This document shows positions 54,352 through 64,000 of a stretch of DNA of 64,000 nucleotides, piece by piece. A program made the position numbers and the translations under genes. Under the pieces are notes generated by a model. It was not told where the DNA came from, did not search any database, and saw only the letters and a program-made list of their open reading frames with translations. Source of the DNA: Cyathus striatus (taxonomy: Eukaryota > Basidiomycota > Agaricomycetes > Agaricales > Nidulariaceae); the NCBI GenBank assembly GCA_025738555.1, contig JAOVFP010000001.1, positions 4,278,001 to 4,342,000 of the forward strand, given 5' to 3'. Numbering within the stretch: the stretch's first letter is position 1; the number at the start of each line of letters is the position of its first letter.

Positions 54352-56143
54352 ATGGCTTTTGCAACTAGGCATGCACCCTTCTTTCCTTCCTCCTTTCGAA
54401 CGCCTAGAATCATCATCTTATCCTTCATGTAGCGCTTCAGCATTTGGGATGAAACCCCAAACTCAAACAACACCTCTGTTTGGAGGCAATCAGCAACAAC
54501 CCTCGTCTTCGGGTCCGGCCTTTGGAGTCTCTACTCAAGGACAGACCCAACCAAGTCTTTTTGGATCAACACAAAATCAACAGCAACCTGCCACTACCAG
54601 CAATCTATTTGGACAGTCCACGAACCAGCAACAACCAGCTGCAGGTACTAGTCTTTTTGGACAATCCACAAATCAGCAGCAGCCTGCTACAGGTAGTAAT
54701 ATTTTTGGGCAGTCTACAAATCAGCAACCTCCTGCTACTGGTGGTGCTCTATTCGGCCAGTCTACAAATCAGCAGCAGCAAACGCTACCAGCTGGTAGCT
54801 TATTTAGCCAGCCCACTCAGCAACAACAACCACCGCAGCAACAGCCTACCAACGCATTTGGATCAAGTTTATTCAGTGGTTCAGCAACAAATCAGCCTCA
54901 ACAAGGTGCTTTTGGAGGATTTGGATCAAATGCTCAACAGCAACAGCAACAACCGACGACTGGATTATTTGGTGGCAGCACCTTAGGAGTGAATACCCAG
55001 GGCAATGGATTTGGTGGTGGATTCGGGGCGGGTAACGCATCGCTTTTTGGTACTAGACCGGGGCAGCAGCAACAAACGTAAGTATCATTTATCGAGGTTT
55101 GTAATCACTTGGCTTTTATATATACTTCACATGCATTCTAGTGTTGGGTAGGTTTCTCTGCGATGATATTTACGTGACACTCATTTGTAGGTATAGCTTC
55201 CAAGGCGGAATGACTACAGCGGCAAATGTACCGGCAATCTCGAAAAATACAAAATTCAATGACTTGCCTGAAGAAATGAAGCGCACCCTGGAACAAATTG
55301 AGTATGTTTTCGGTTGCTGTTTCATTCACTGTTGCAAACTCGTTCCATCTTTAAAGAACCTACATTCAAGGCCGTGTTCAAATAAGTAAAGATCTTCACC
55401 AGCGCAAACTGGGGGAAGAACCTCTGAAGGGACAGGAGCTTATTAGGAATATCCACAAGGTGCAGCTGCCGTCCTGCCATCCCGACTTTATACTGATCGT
55501 CATTTCAGGACCTTATCAATGCGGCTAGCATCATAAGGAACGATGCCCACGTTACTCAGGACCTGAAGTCTAAAGTTGACCAGGCCGTGGAAGATACAAT
55601 CGTAGCGACACGTATTGTTGACGAATTTAGGAATCCACAATCTGGCACGGCTTACAGGAAAGATCATGCAGCCTTTCCCCTAGAGTTTTTTGCACGAGTT
55701 ACGAATCAGATGAAAGAACGGCTTGCGTGGTATAAAGCTACCATTGAGGTGATAACGCCATCGTTGTCTATCCGTAATTATAGTTCACTGACTGCTGCTT
55801 TCAGGCAATCGAACGAAAACTTTCAGCGTCAGCAACGCAGTCACAAACACCGCAAGGTTAGTCCAGCTTTTTTCTCGTAAAGTCAAATACTTCCAGAACC
55901 ACTTATAATTACACCGAATATTCAGGCATTTCGGCAACGCTGCAGGCTCAGCATCAAACTTTTATTGCCCTCGCAAGTAAGACCGCGGCCGTTGACACCG
56001 AATTGCAAAAAATAAAAACACTCTATACGCAGCTTTGGCGTTCCAAAATAGGTAGTGTTAGAGACCCTTTTAATGATCTCGATACAAGTGTTGTGGACCA
56101 CCGGAAGGGAGATTTTGGGATGGGAGGATTAAGTTTTAGATGA
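54352..56143 (+). CDS. NUP49: GLFG nucleoporin of the Nup49/Nup58 type
   Basis: Central-channel nucleoporin expected to pair with Nsp1 and Nup57/Nup54. The first large exon (to about 55078) encodes repeated units of the form LFGQSTNQQQPA with Gln-rich spacers and FGGFG motifs. Later exons give MTTAANVPAISKNTKFNDLP followed by EEMKRTLEQIE, a second helix QISKDLHQRKLGEEPLKGQE, DLINAASIIRNDAHVTQDL and FPLEFFARVTNQMKERLAWY, the coiled-coil part, ending KGDFGMGGLSFR at 56143. An ATG at 54352 (MAFAT) is followed by a frame break; joining it to SASAFGMKPQTQ needs an intron with a GC donor (about 54367-54429). Otherwise translation could start at 54371 (MHPSFLPPFER). Upstream CACGTG is at 54216-54221. 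Confidence 0.8.
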
Positions 56144-56341
56144 TGCAAATATGTTGCCTTCTTGAGGTTGAATAATACCTACCATGTGTCTTTATGTAGA
56201 TGAACACTTGAACGTTCGACGCATCACTTTCTCTGGCATCATGGCATTGCCATATTTGTTACCAGCCTTCGTTCTTTACTATCTATAAAAGCACCGGGCC
56301 ATTCGAACTCGGGCGGTGGCTTCTTTTCTTGATTTTTACCT

Positions 56342-57652
56342 ATGTATCAACAGTCTGCGCAATATCAGCAGCCCCAGCAAGATGTTGTCTCCGGCGAGCA
56401 ATATCGCTATGCATTAACAAACTTTGTGCGTCGTGATGGGGTGTGCTGCGAAGTACCTGACGATTGCATACGTTGTTCAGAGAATAGCGCATGAGAGAGT
56501 TGAACAGCAAAGAGTGCAACTTGAGGAGCAAGAACGACAAGTTGCTCAGTTAAGATCGCGTATTGCTCTTCTTGAAGGAGGATCGACTCTCGGAACGCAT
56601 GGACAAGGAGGAAATACAGTTGATGATTTTTCGATCAAGGTAAACAATTCATGGGCTTTTAGCTAAGACGACTGGTGTTGCTAAATGTGAACTCCTGATC
56701 TTTTTGACAGAATGCAGCCTCTCAACTCGATAAACTGATCAATCGCTGGGCTGCAGATGTAGTACGAGATCCCCCAGCTCCCTTACCCGTAATATGCGGA
56801 GCGATCCTAAGTGACGTTGTGAACGGAATGGAGTTCGCACAGGTTGAAGCGACCTCTATGCAAGTGCAAAATTATCTACGCCATGCAATGGCTGAAGCGA
56901 TCTCCGAAGGTGTAATCAATTGTCTTATCGTCACCAACTCTAGTGAGGCCAACATCCAGCTAACGAGGATACATGAACATATATTTGCCCGTCAGTCCAG
57001 AACGTCGATATCTTAGACAACATGTTTATTTAACACTACTACTTACTTACAGGCGATCCAACAGTGGCATCCGTTTGGAGACGTCAAACATTTTCTGCAG
57101 CTGTGGAATCATGCACCCCTGAAATGTCACTAAGCATACTCTTCGAGACTATGCCACAGCTAATGAAGTTGTTAAATGGAAATATACCCACTTCCGGAGG
57201 CGTTTCCATCTTGGATTCTGCATACAACTTTTCTCGCATGCTTCACGGTGCAAGCTCAAATTCAGGAGATGCAGCATTCTACCGAGCTTTCGTGCCGGAA
57301 ATAGGCAGCACCCTTTATCCCACGCAAATCGAACTCGTCAAACGATGCATGAATAACGAGAGAGGCGAGCTTGATCGCGTTGGTGCCACCATTTTTCCAG
57401 GTTTGGTAAAGGTCAGTAAAGGCCCATCGGCTCCAGGCAGCCAGTCAACTCAGGTAAATGCAGTATATCAAAAATGCAACGATTTTTCCCTTGCTCATTC
57501 GTGATATGCAGACCGTTGTCAGGAGGGCACAAGTGATCTGTGAGTGTGCTATGGGTGGACTACCGAGAGCGTCCGTACCCACAGGCACCGCTTTTGATGA
57601 GCTAGGGGACCCTCAAATTCCAACGATGAGCACACCGGTGTATATAGAATGA
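56342..57652 (+). CDS. Coiled-coil protein of unknown function
   Basis: I do not recognise this family. The first exon encodes a Gln-rich start (MYQQSAQYQQPQQDVVSGEQ) and RYALTNF. An intron (about 56430-56482) leads in phase to a coiled coil, RIAHERVEQQRVQLEEQERQ VAQLRSRIALLEGG being one continuous helix. After the next intron (about 56640-56711) comes a helical region, SQLDKLINRWAADVVRDPPA and ICGAILSDVVNGMEFAQVEA, then IHEHIFAR. The last exons contain ILFETMPQLMKLLNG and DSAYNFSRMLHGASSNSG, and end TMSTPVYIE at 57652. Length is about 360 residues. No signal peptide or membrane span is seen. A conserved cytosolic or nuclear scaffold or regulator is plausible. It follows the nucleoporin gene head-to-tail by about 200 bp. 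Confidence 0.72.
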
Positions 57653-57737
57653 GATGCTAGTAGAACACCAATACTCATGCTTGACGTGTATAATACTTTC
57701 TGTGAAATGATAGTGAGTTTCCAAAGTATCTATTGGT

Positions 57738-59860
57738 CTATAAAATACATGAATTACACGACGAGAAGGAGGCCAACGTCGCCTGGGTTTGAGCAACCTG
57801 TTGCAAGGATTAGTAAGGCCGACGGGAAATATTTAATAGACAGTAACCTACATCTAAAGCTTGCTGAACTTCCAGCCTCCGTCTTGCCGCCTCGATCCAA
57901 TCATGGATTAGCAGTTTAGCCGGTCCTTTCAACTGGTTCAATTCACGAGCAGCACCGTCTAAGTCCTTTTCATTTAGGTAATGCCCAGCTCTTGATAAAA
58001 CACTAAGAACGTCATTACCCGATACTAAACCATGTCTTTTAAAGCGAAGGCCGGAAAGCGCACGACTCGCAAGGTATGACAAGACACCAGCATTCTCGTC
58101 GGGAACTAGTGCTACCTGAGAGACTTTAGGTGCGACCTCACTTGTAAACCAGGAAACCAAATCGGCGAAAGGTTCAACACCAACATCGGGGATATCAGAG
58201 CCTTCTAGGTTTTCAAGGGCGACGGCAACAACAGGATCTTCACGAGCAGCAGCGATATGGCGGAGGACTCGTAGCTCTTCGCGAAAAGGTTTGCGGATAG
58301 GAGAAGAAAGGGCTGCAGAATTAACAGCACGCAACGCAGACCAAAGAGCATGGACACGAATGTTTTCATCGAGATAAGACGAGTTATCAAGGGCAACGCG
58401 TTCCAATTTCTTCAAGCTGGCTGATAGCTCGTCAAGCTTTGCAAGGCGTCCACCACGTTCTTCCTCAACGCGCACCTTAATTTCGCGAATCCATCGGCGT
58501 TGCAGTTCAATACCCTGAGCAATAACTTCCTCTTTGAGTCTGTAATTTATACCATGTCAGAAATATCTTGATAATGCGTAGTTACATCACAAACCGTTCG
58601 TTGATTAATTCAGTCTGCGTCCGGAGTTCATGGTCTAATTTTTCGCGGTACGCCTGAATAATCTTTCCCCTTTCCGACTCGAAGAACTTTTTAAATCCTT
58701 CTCCCTGGCTATCAAGTTTGTCCTGTGCTTCCATCTCCAATTCTATGAGCTTGAGGGTATATTCCCGGGTCTGTTCATCTAACTTCGCCTCCAATGCGAC
58801 TCGCTCGTCTTCTTTCGCATTTTCAATGCGTTCTGCCAGAGCAGTTAAGTCGCCCTTCGCCGTTTCAAGGATATCAGTTGCCTTGGATGCGGCTTCGGGA
58901 TTAGAGGCAAGATACGATGCTAAATCATCAATAGTTCCTGCCAGATGGGAAATAATTGGCTCCGAAATTCCAACGGACGACACAGCGGGGGCAACAAGAG
59001 GGAGGGGAGCAGCGACTGGAACGGGAGAAGTCGTCTCCACGGGCACGACCTCTTTTTTCGGAGCGGGACGAGAAAAGCCTGGAGGTGGTTCGAAGCCAAG
59101 GGGTAAAGGCGCGGTGTAAATATCCTTGCTCACTGCTACATCTGAAGATGGAACGGACTCTGGCTCTGGAGGAATAACGTCAGGTTGGGCGGTGGCGGTT
59201 TCATCTGTGGGAAAGAGTTTCCCTGCAAGTGCTTCCTCCGCTTCATGAACCAAATTCGTGAGCTCTTCGGAAACGTGCTCCGCCTGCTGGTTAACAACCG
59301 CCTGAGCTTTCTTAGCTTCTTCAATGATCTCGGATTTTACATTATCGACAACAGGTTTAACCTCTTCATTCGTATTATGCAATATTTTCGAGGCGGCGGC
59401 ATTTGCAGCCTCGATCTTCTTCTCCAGCGCATGCTTCGCGCCTTCAACAGCACCTGGAGAGCGATTAATGGTATCCGTAATGAAACGCCGCGCTGTAACA
59501 ACAGCATTGGTGACGTCTTCGGTGGTGACCTTGTCCCATCCATGAGCTTCGGCGTATTCCAGCATAGACTGACCGAGGGGAACCTGGTCAGAGAAGAAGT
59601 CGTAGTATGTCTGACTGTTAAATGCCACGAAAGTGCTGCCAACGTAGAAAGTCCCTACGAGAGCAGTAGTTGCCCAGAATATCTTTCGGACAATCTTCTT
59701 TTTCTTGGGTGGGGTCGCCTCAGTTGCAAGACGCTAGCATAGGGTGTCAGAAATATATGTACACGAGAGGAGCGCAAATACGCACTCGCTTGGCTAACTT
59801 GAGGCTGCTCTTACCCAAGGAAGAGGCTGTCCGTCTGGAAACAGCAACGGCGCGATACAT
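57738..59860 (-). CDS. MIC60: MICOS complex subunit Mic60 (mitofilin)
   Basis: Inner mitochondrial membrane organiser needed for crista junctions. The start at 59860 gives a basic targeting peptide (MYRAVAVSRRTASSLGKSSL), joined across an intron to a single membrane span (FWATTALVGTFYVGSTFVAF). A long coiled coil follows (58600-59500), with a Pro-rich insert near 59000-59180 (LPLGFEPPPGFSRPAPKKE). The C-terminal mitofilin domain includes RIHAL-like IRVHALWSALRAVNSAALSS, REELRVLRHIAAAREDP, DAGVLSYL-like NAGVLSYLASRALSGLRFKR and GDAR-like DLDGAARELNQLKGPAKLLI. The last coding stretch, EARRRLEVQQALD, is joined by a short intron (about 57799-57835) to VAQTQATLASFSS, which is the normal family end. 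This places the stop at 57738. Confidence 0.9.
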
Positions 59861-60149
59861 GTTGAACACACGTATGCGCCAGGCTGTAAGCTTTGAAAAG
59901 AGCGTGAAGGAGGCGACGGGTTCAGCACGTATGTAAGTAGCTCTGTTGGGCTGTTTGCCTGTGGCAGTAGTCCGGGTTCGTCCGTTGCACGTGATTATTT
60001 ATACATATATTTAATTTTCGACATTTCAATACTTTCAGTGTCAAAATGTCACATATTCTCCATATGCACATTTCTGCTCCAACCTAAATATAATTCGCTT
60101 TTATGCTTGTGTTCCTCCTGCAGCCGCTTATCATCCCTTCTTATTCATC
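59861..60149. promoter_or_regulatory. Bidirectional promoter, Mic60 / Atg22
   Basis: The 289 bp between start codons contain GCACGTGA at 59987-59994, followed on the Atg22 side by an AT-rich stretch with TTTATACATATATTTAA near 59998-60015. Confidence 0.5.
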
Positions 60150-62542
60150 ATGTCGCAGCCCGACCTCGAAAGCAAGGTGCCAGTAGCTGAATCCGCTGAA
60201 GCAGTGCAAAACCAGTCCCCAATTACTGTTTGTAGTACAACTACCAGATCAGAACTTTGGGCCTATTATCTCTACTATGTTGGCAATAACGGTCTCTCTG
60301 GCTTCAACTTTGGTCCCTCCCAGTTTCAAAACCTTCTCTTTCTTGCAGGGTATGACCCATCCCACCAACCATTTTCCGTTCCCTGTGGCAGTGGCTCCTG
60401 TGTCTTACCGTATCTTGGCTCTGTCCGAGATGGTGCGTAAACCGACCCCAGTAATCATTATGTCGGCTTCACCTCTGCTCTAGTAAACTCCATTGTACTC
60501 CTTACTAATGGAATCAGTTTTGCCATCCAGGCCGTATTATTGATTCTGATTGGCGCTTGGGCAGACTATGGCCATTGGAGGTTAGATCCCAATTTATGTT
60601 ATACAGGTGCTTTGTAAACGCCCGAGAATAGACCCAATATCACCATCTTTTTCACTCTGATGGCAGTTGCAGTGTCTTTCGCCTGGCTAGGAGTCGAAGA
60701 TTCATCTAGGTGGCGTGCTGGGGTTGCGCTGTATATCCTAGGATGTGAGACTTCGTTGTCCTGTTCGCTGAGTTTATCTCATTTACTTTTAACAGTAATA
60801 ACTTATCAAGTATCCTACTTACTCCTCTTGCTTCAATCAATGATTTTCATCCTAATTTCGCAGTGCTCCTTAACGTTTTGGACGGCAGCTTTTCCCGGCC
60901 TTGCTCATAACCTACCAGAAGTTCTGTTGTCTAAAGAGCAGCGTGACACCGGGAAGAAAACGTGAGTAGGTCTTAAAATGTGCTTATATTAGTTCGTTAA
61001 ATCGTAACCATTTCAGGCTGAAGGAGCACGAAATTTTCGAATCGCTATCTAGAAATCGCATCTCAAACATATCTTTCGCGGTTTGCTCCGCCGGAGAAAT
61101 AATTATTCTTGCGATTATGGTGGGTATCTTGAAACGGCTTAAGTCTAACGAAAGTACGGAAAACAATACGAAAGCGTTCAGCGTTTTAATTGCGTTCTCT
61201 GGAGGAGTTTGGCGTGAGTACCTCAAATTAATACAACTCCGTTTCAAGTGCTTGAGACGATTATTGTCTTCAGTTCTATGTGCTCTTCCTTGGTTTATTT
61301 TAGAGAAGCGACGTCCTGGCCTGAGCCTTCCTCCTTCCACAAGCTTGTTTACTATAGGCTTCAAGCAAGTTTATGTAGCATTCAAGGAGTGTATGAAACT
61401 AAAGCAAACCTTCTTATACCTCGTATTTTATTTTCTTATGTTAGTGCTCGTGGTTTTAAAAGAAGCCTCGAATTGTGATTGACAAAGCTTCGAATAGGGG
61501 AGATGTTCTGAATACTACTGTGTATGTCAATAACCTGTCCCATCGATTATTAAATGAACTTCAGTACAGTACTGTGATTGCCACTCTACAGAATAGGTGC
61601 ATAACAACGTGTCTTGGTATTACCCCCAGGTTATAGTAATAATGACTGGCCTCTAGCATAGTTCTTTATTCCACTTTCCAGCTCACTCTACTGCTGATCG
61701 TTGGTATTGTTGCCCAAGGACTTGGAATATAGTGTGTCGTTTTCTCTTTCGAATAGATGCGTATCTTTATTGTCTGCCACAGTATCTTCTGGTTTGTTCA
61801 AAAAACATACAAGATACCCACAAAGACGGTAGGTGGATTCCATCTATAATTCAACATGACAATGCATACAATACTGGTGATAGATGCTGTTGTTCAACGT
61901 ATTTTGGATACTTGTGAGTGATTCAAAGAGTGGGTGGATGATGCTAGCTGCTGACAATCTTGCATTAAGATACTTACGATCTGGGGACTTATCGGTGTTC
62001 ATACCAATAAGTTTGGGTTCAAGCATGTTTGGGAGGTTTGGTATGTCGTACTTATGATAATTTTATAATCACAGTACTGAAATGATGTAGGGTATACCAG
62101 GTATATTACGGGTTAATGGTGTGCCCTTGGTACGCGTATAGTCAAACCATGATCAGTGAAGTCTCACCGCTATCACAAATGTTGGCAAACCCATAATTGG
62201 TTCTACTGAGAAACAAGCTAAACATACGTATAGGTTCCTATTTTTTGCCTTGTTTTCCGTCGTTGGGAAAACCTCTGCATTCATTGGACCTTTGGTCTCT
62301 AGTGCCATCATCAACGCCTCGGGAAACAACGATAACATGCCATTTGCTTTTTTATTCGGTTTGTAAGTCGTCACCTTTTTTGCATGGTCTTAATAATCGA
62401 TTCACTTGCACACTCTTTTAGGGGATTTTTCAGCACACTCTTTCTGTGGCTGGTAGACGTAGATAAAAGTCGACTGGAGTGCGACGAGTTTGTTTTGGCA
62501 GAAGGAAAGCTAAATGTCTTTAACCACGCTGACATGATGTAG
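60150..62542 (+). CDS. ATG22: Atg22-type vacuolar amino-acid effluxer
   Basis: Multi-pass vacuolar membrane protein of the major facilitator type that releases amino acids after autophagic breakdown. The start at 60150 gives a short hydrophilic head, then RSELWAYYLYYVGNNGLSGF and NFGPSQFQNLLFLAGYDP, an Atg22 signature. Further segments are NSIVLLTNGISFAIQAVLLI and LIGAWADYG; FTLMAVAVSFAWLGVED; CSLTFWTAAFPGLAHNLPEV; SNISFAVCSAGEIIILAI; PWFILEKRRPGLSLP; PWYAYSQTMISEVSPLSQ; and FFALFSVVGKTSAFIGPLVS. About a dozen short introns interrupt it. The one near 62193-62247 (GTTGGC to CGTATAG) restores SQM-FLFFALF across an in-frame stop. The last exon ends NHADMM at 62542. About 12 membrane spans are expected. 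Confidence 0.88.
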
Positions 62543-63288
62543 CCTTCGAATGCTACGAATGGAAAAACATAGGCTTGGCCCTAGTAGTAATGGTTTATTC
62601 GGCTATGTCATTTGTTTTAAGGGTACATTCGTATAGACGTTACAGCTACTTCTCCAACTCCAACAAGTAGCTGTTACCGCCAGGAGCATACTGTTATGGC
62701 GGTGTGTTAATAGCTTTTGAGGAGCCAATATTACATTATGTTTGGGTGTTCACCACCGAAGCTCTGGAAGGTATTTTTCCCCAAGAAGACGGTTTGGACT
62801 GGCAGGTGCTGTCAGTCAATAACAATAGGTTCTTCTGCGATGCGAGAAGGGCTGAGAAGGGGTGGAAATGAGCGTAGAAGATGCCAGGAATAGACATGGC
62901 AGACACGCTATTGTGCAAATGCCAGGAAGAGCCACCGATCGACAATTGTCTTTATGAAAGCGATCAGGTGATCTCAGGAATAGTTAACAAGGATGGAATC
63001 CTTTCAGTTTCAGGCTCTCATCGCAATGCGGATGGTGATCGATTGATCCCCGCTTTCTGTTCTCTTGTTATTACGCCAGTCCAAGTCATATGCATACGCC
63101 CGCACGGAGTTACAGCGCCTTACTCAGAAATAGATCCTTACAAGTTAGAACAATTAACAAATGCCTGAAGTAACCTCAACCCACTTATCCACAATAGCCC
63201 ATTTCTTTTTGTCTTTCCATTTGCCTAAGGAGTCTTCCGATGTATATAGTGTACTAGGAGGAACTTGAAGCCTCTCCCTACTCCTCTC
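62543..63288. other. Intergenic region with a perfect hairpin
   Basis: No gene is recognised in these 750 bp. ACAGCTACTT at 62642-62651 is followed after 13 bases by its exact reverse complement at 62665-62674, about 100 bp downstream of the Atg22 stop. A 95-codon open frame at 62881-63168 has no recognisable domain. The region probably holds the Atg22 3' end and the promoter of the arrestin-like gene. Confidence 0.5.
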
Positions 63289-64000
63289 ATGGACGTCTCG
63301 TCCCCACCCCGCTACAGGAGATATTCCACCAGAGCTGGTCTGGCACCATCCTCTGGACCGGAGCTTCCCCCATATACCCGACGCAATACTCTTTCCCAGC
63401 CTGTTGCTGTACGTCGTGAGCCCACTGAGCACTTATTTCAGGTGTCAGATGGAAGGAGCAAGCCTTGGATAACGCTGAAGGTGTACAGTAGCGCAAAATC
63501 CTCGAAGTCTCTGCCGACGTTTTTCGAGAAGGAAAACATCAATGGTCAGCTAGAGATTCACGCTGAGAAAGGTGACTCTATTCAAGCAATCACCGCTAAT
63601 GTAATAAGTATACTTGAAAACCCTTCGGAAATTGTGCTAACAAGCATTTATATAGATTACCGGCCGTGTCATAACTGGCGCGCACTCCGACGATTCTTTT
63701 ACATTCCTTAATCACACTCTCCCTATCTGGTCCAAGTCTTCCGATATTCCACGTATTCCATCACCTTCAGAAGGAGCATCCAGTAGCAAACTTCTAGGAC
63801 ACTGTATATGGCCTCTCTCTATTGCAATCCCTAAGGATGTTACTATTCCTACAGGACCTAGTGAATGTCGGACGTTCCGTTTACCGGAAACCTTTTTGGA
63901 ACGACATACACGAGTTAGTGTCCAGTACGACCTAACAATATTAGTTAGCCGAGGCTTGCTTCGTGCCGACAGCAAGTGTGTGCACTATTATTTCGATCTG
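63289..64000 (+). CDS. Arrestin-like protein, 5' part (cut by window edge)
   Basis: First part of a gene for an arrestin-fold protein, the class used as ubiquitin-ligase adaptors in membrane-protein turnover. The start at 63289 gives MDVSSPPRYRRYSTRAGLAP and a PPYTRR motif, then strands of the N-terminal arrestin domain (PWITLKVYSSAKSSKSLPTF, then GQLEIHAEKGDSIQAIT). An intron of about 63600-63656 joins to ITGRVITGAHSDDSFTFLNH. The exon continues LPIWSKSSDIPRIP, FRLPETFLERHTRVSVQYDL and TILVSRGLLRADSK, the conserved strand pair of arrestin-like proteins. It is still open at 64000. A PPxY-type ubiquitin-ligase binding motif may be the LPPYTRR segment (PPYT, not canonical). The C-terminal half is missing only because the window ends. 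Confidence 0.75.

Noticed and set aside
62190..62250. Premature stop in Atg22
   Set aside because: The in-frame stop lies in a short intron (GTTGGC to CGTATAG) that restores the conserved SQM-FLFFALF reading.
62881..63168. 95-codon open frame between Atg22 and the arrestin-like gene
   Set aside because: No recognised domain or supporting context; could be a small gene but I cannot support it.
1..64000. tRNA genes, rRNA genes and CRISPR arrays
   Set aside because: I looked for T-loop GGTTCRA motifs with matching stems and for regularly spaced repeats. The few GTTCGA-type hits lie in coding exons or lack a cloverleaf; no array was seen.

Overview
The window reads as nuclear DNA of a filamentous basidiomycete, most likely an Agaricomycete. 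The evidence is intron-rich genes with introns of about 45-65 nt (GT donor, CTAAC/CTRAY-type branch sites close to the AG), a DUF6593-type protein, a Ty3/Gypsy Gag of basidiomycete type, and a dense run of conserved eukaryotic housekeeping genes on both strands. All identifications come from reading the sequence and recalling protein families; no database search was run. Exon ends are my own reading and are approximate unless a phase argument is given.

Left edge (1-6.6 kb) is repeat-derived. A minus-strand Ty3/Gypsy element runs off the window: zinc knuckle, Gag core and proline-rich Gag N-terminus, then a probable LTR (about 4123 down to 1447). That LTR is split by a 1.9-kb element with 25-bp terminal inverted repeats and a 7-bp direct duplication. 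Next to it lies a 1.55-kb structure bounded by inverted repeats of about 187 bp that are about 97% identical. No protein-coding gene was recognised between 1.5 and 6.6 kb.

From 6.6 to 38.7 kb is a compact gene block: a CoA-type Nudix hydrolase, an Lsb1/Pin3-like SH3 protein, a large Nup159/Nup214 nucleoporin, pICln, a second Lsb1/Pin3-like SH3 protein in the opposite orientation, a DUF6593 protein, a Paladin-type triple CX5R protein, a stand-alone homologue of the glycosyltransferase-like half of L-arabinokinase, an AVT3-type vacuolar amino-acid transporter, a long AhpC/TSA-like protein, eIF6, the complex I assembly methyltransferase NDUFAF7, and FRA10AC1.

From 38.7 to 47.9 kb genes are sparser: two Ser/Pro-rich proteins of unknown function (the second with an apparent frameshift before its C-terminus) and Ctf8, with gene-poor stretches of about 2 kb. 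From 47.9 kb to the end come the autophagic lipase Atg15, neutral trehalase, a 684-bp TA-flanked MITE, a GLFG nucleoporin of Nup49/Nup58 type, an unrecognised coiled-coil protein, the MICOS subunit Mic60, the vacuolar effluxer Atg22, and the first part of an arrestin-like gene cut by the window edge.

Several genes share a cellular theme without being an operon: Atg15, Atg22 and the AVT3-like carrier act in vacuolar breakdown and amino-acid recycling; two FG nucleoporins, eIF6 and pICln serve nuclear transport, ribosome and snRNP assembly; NDUFAF7 and Mic60 serve mitochondria. Many genes are in divergent pairs with 110-290 bp between start codons, and CACGTG boxes sit in most of these gaps. 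I did not find a clear previously undescribed multi-gene system. The most novel material is the set of apparently unnamed inverted-repeat elements.
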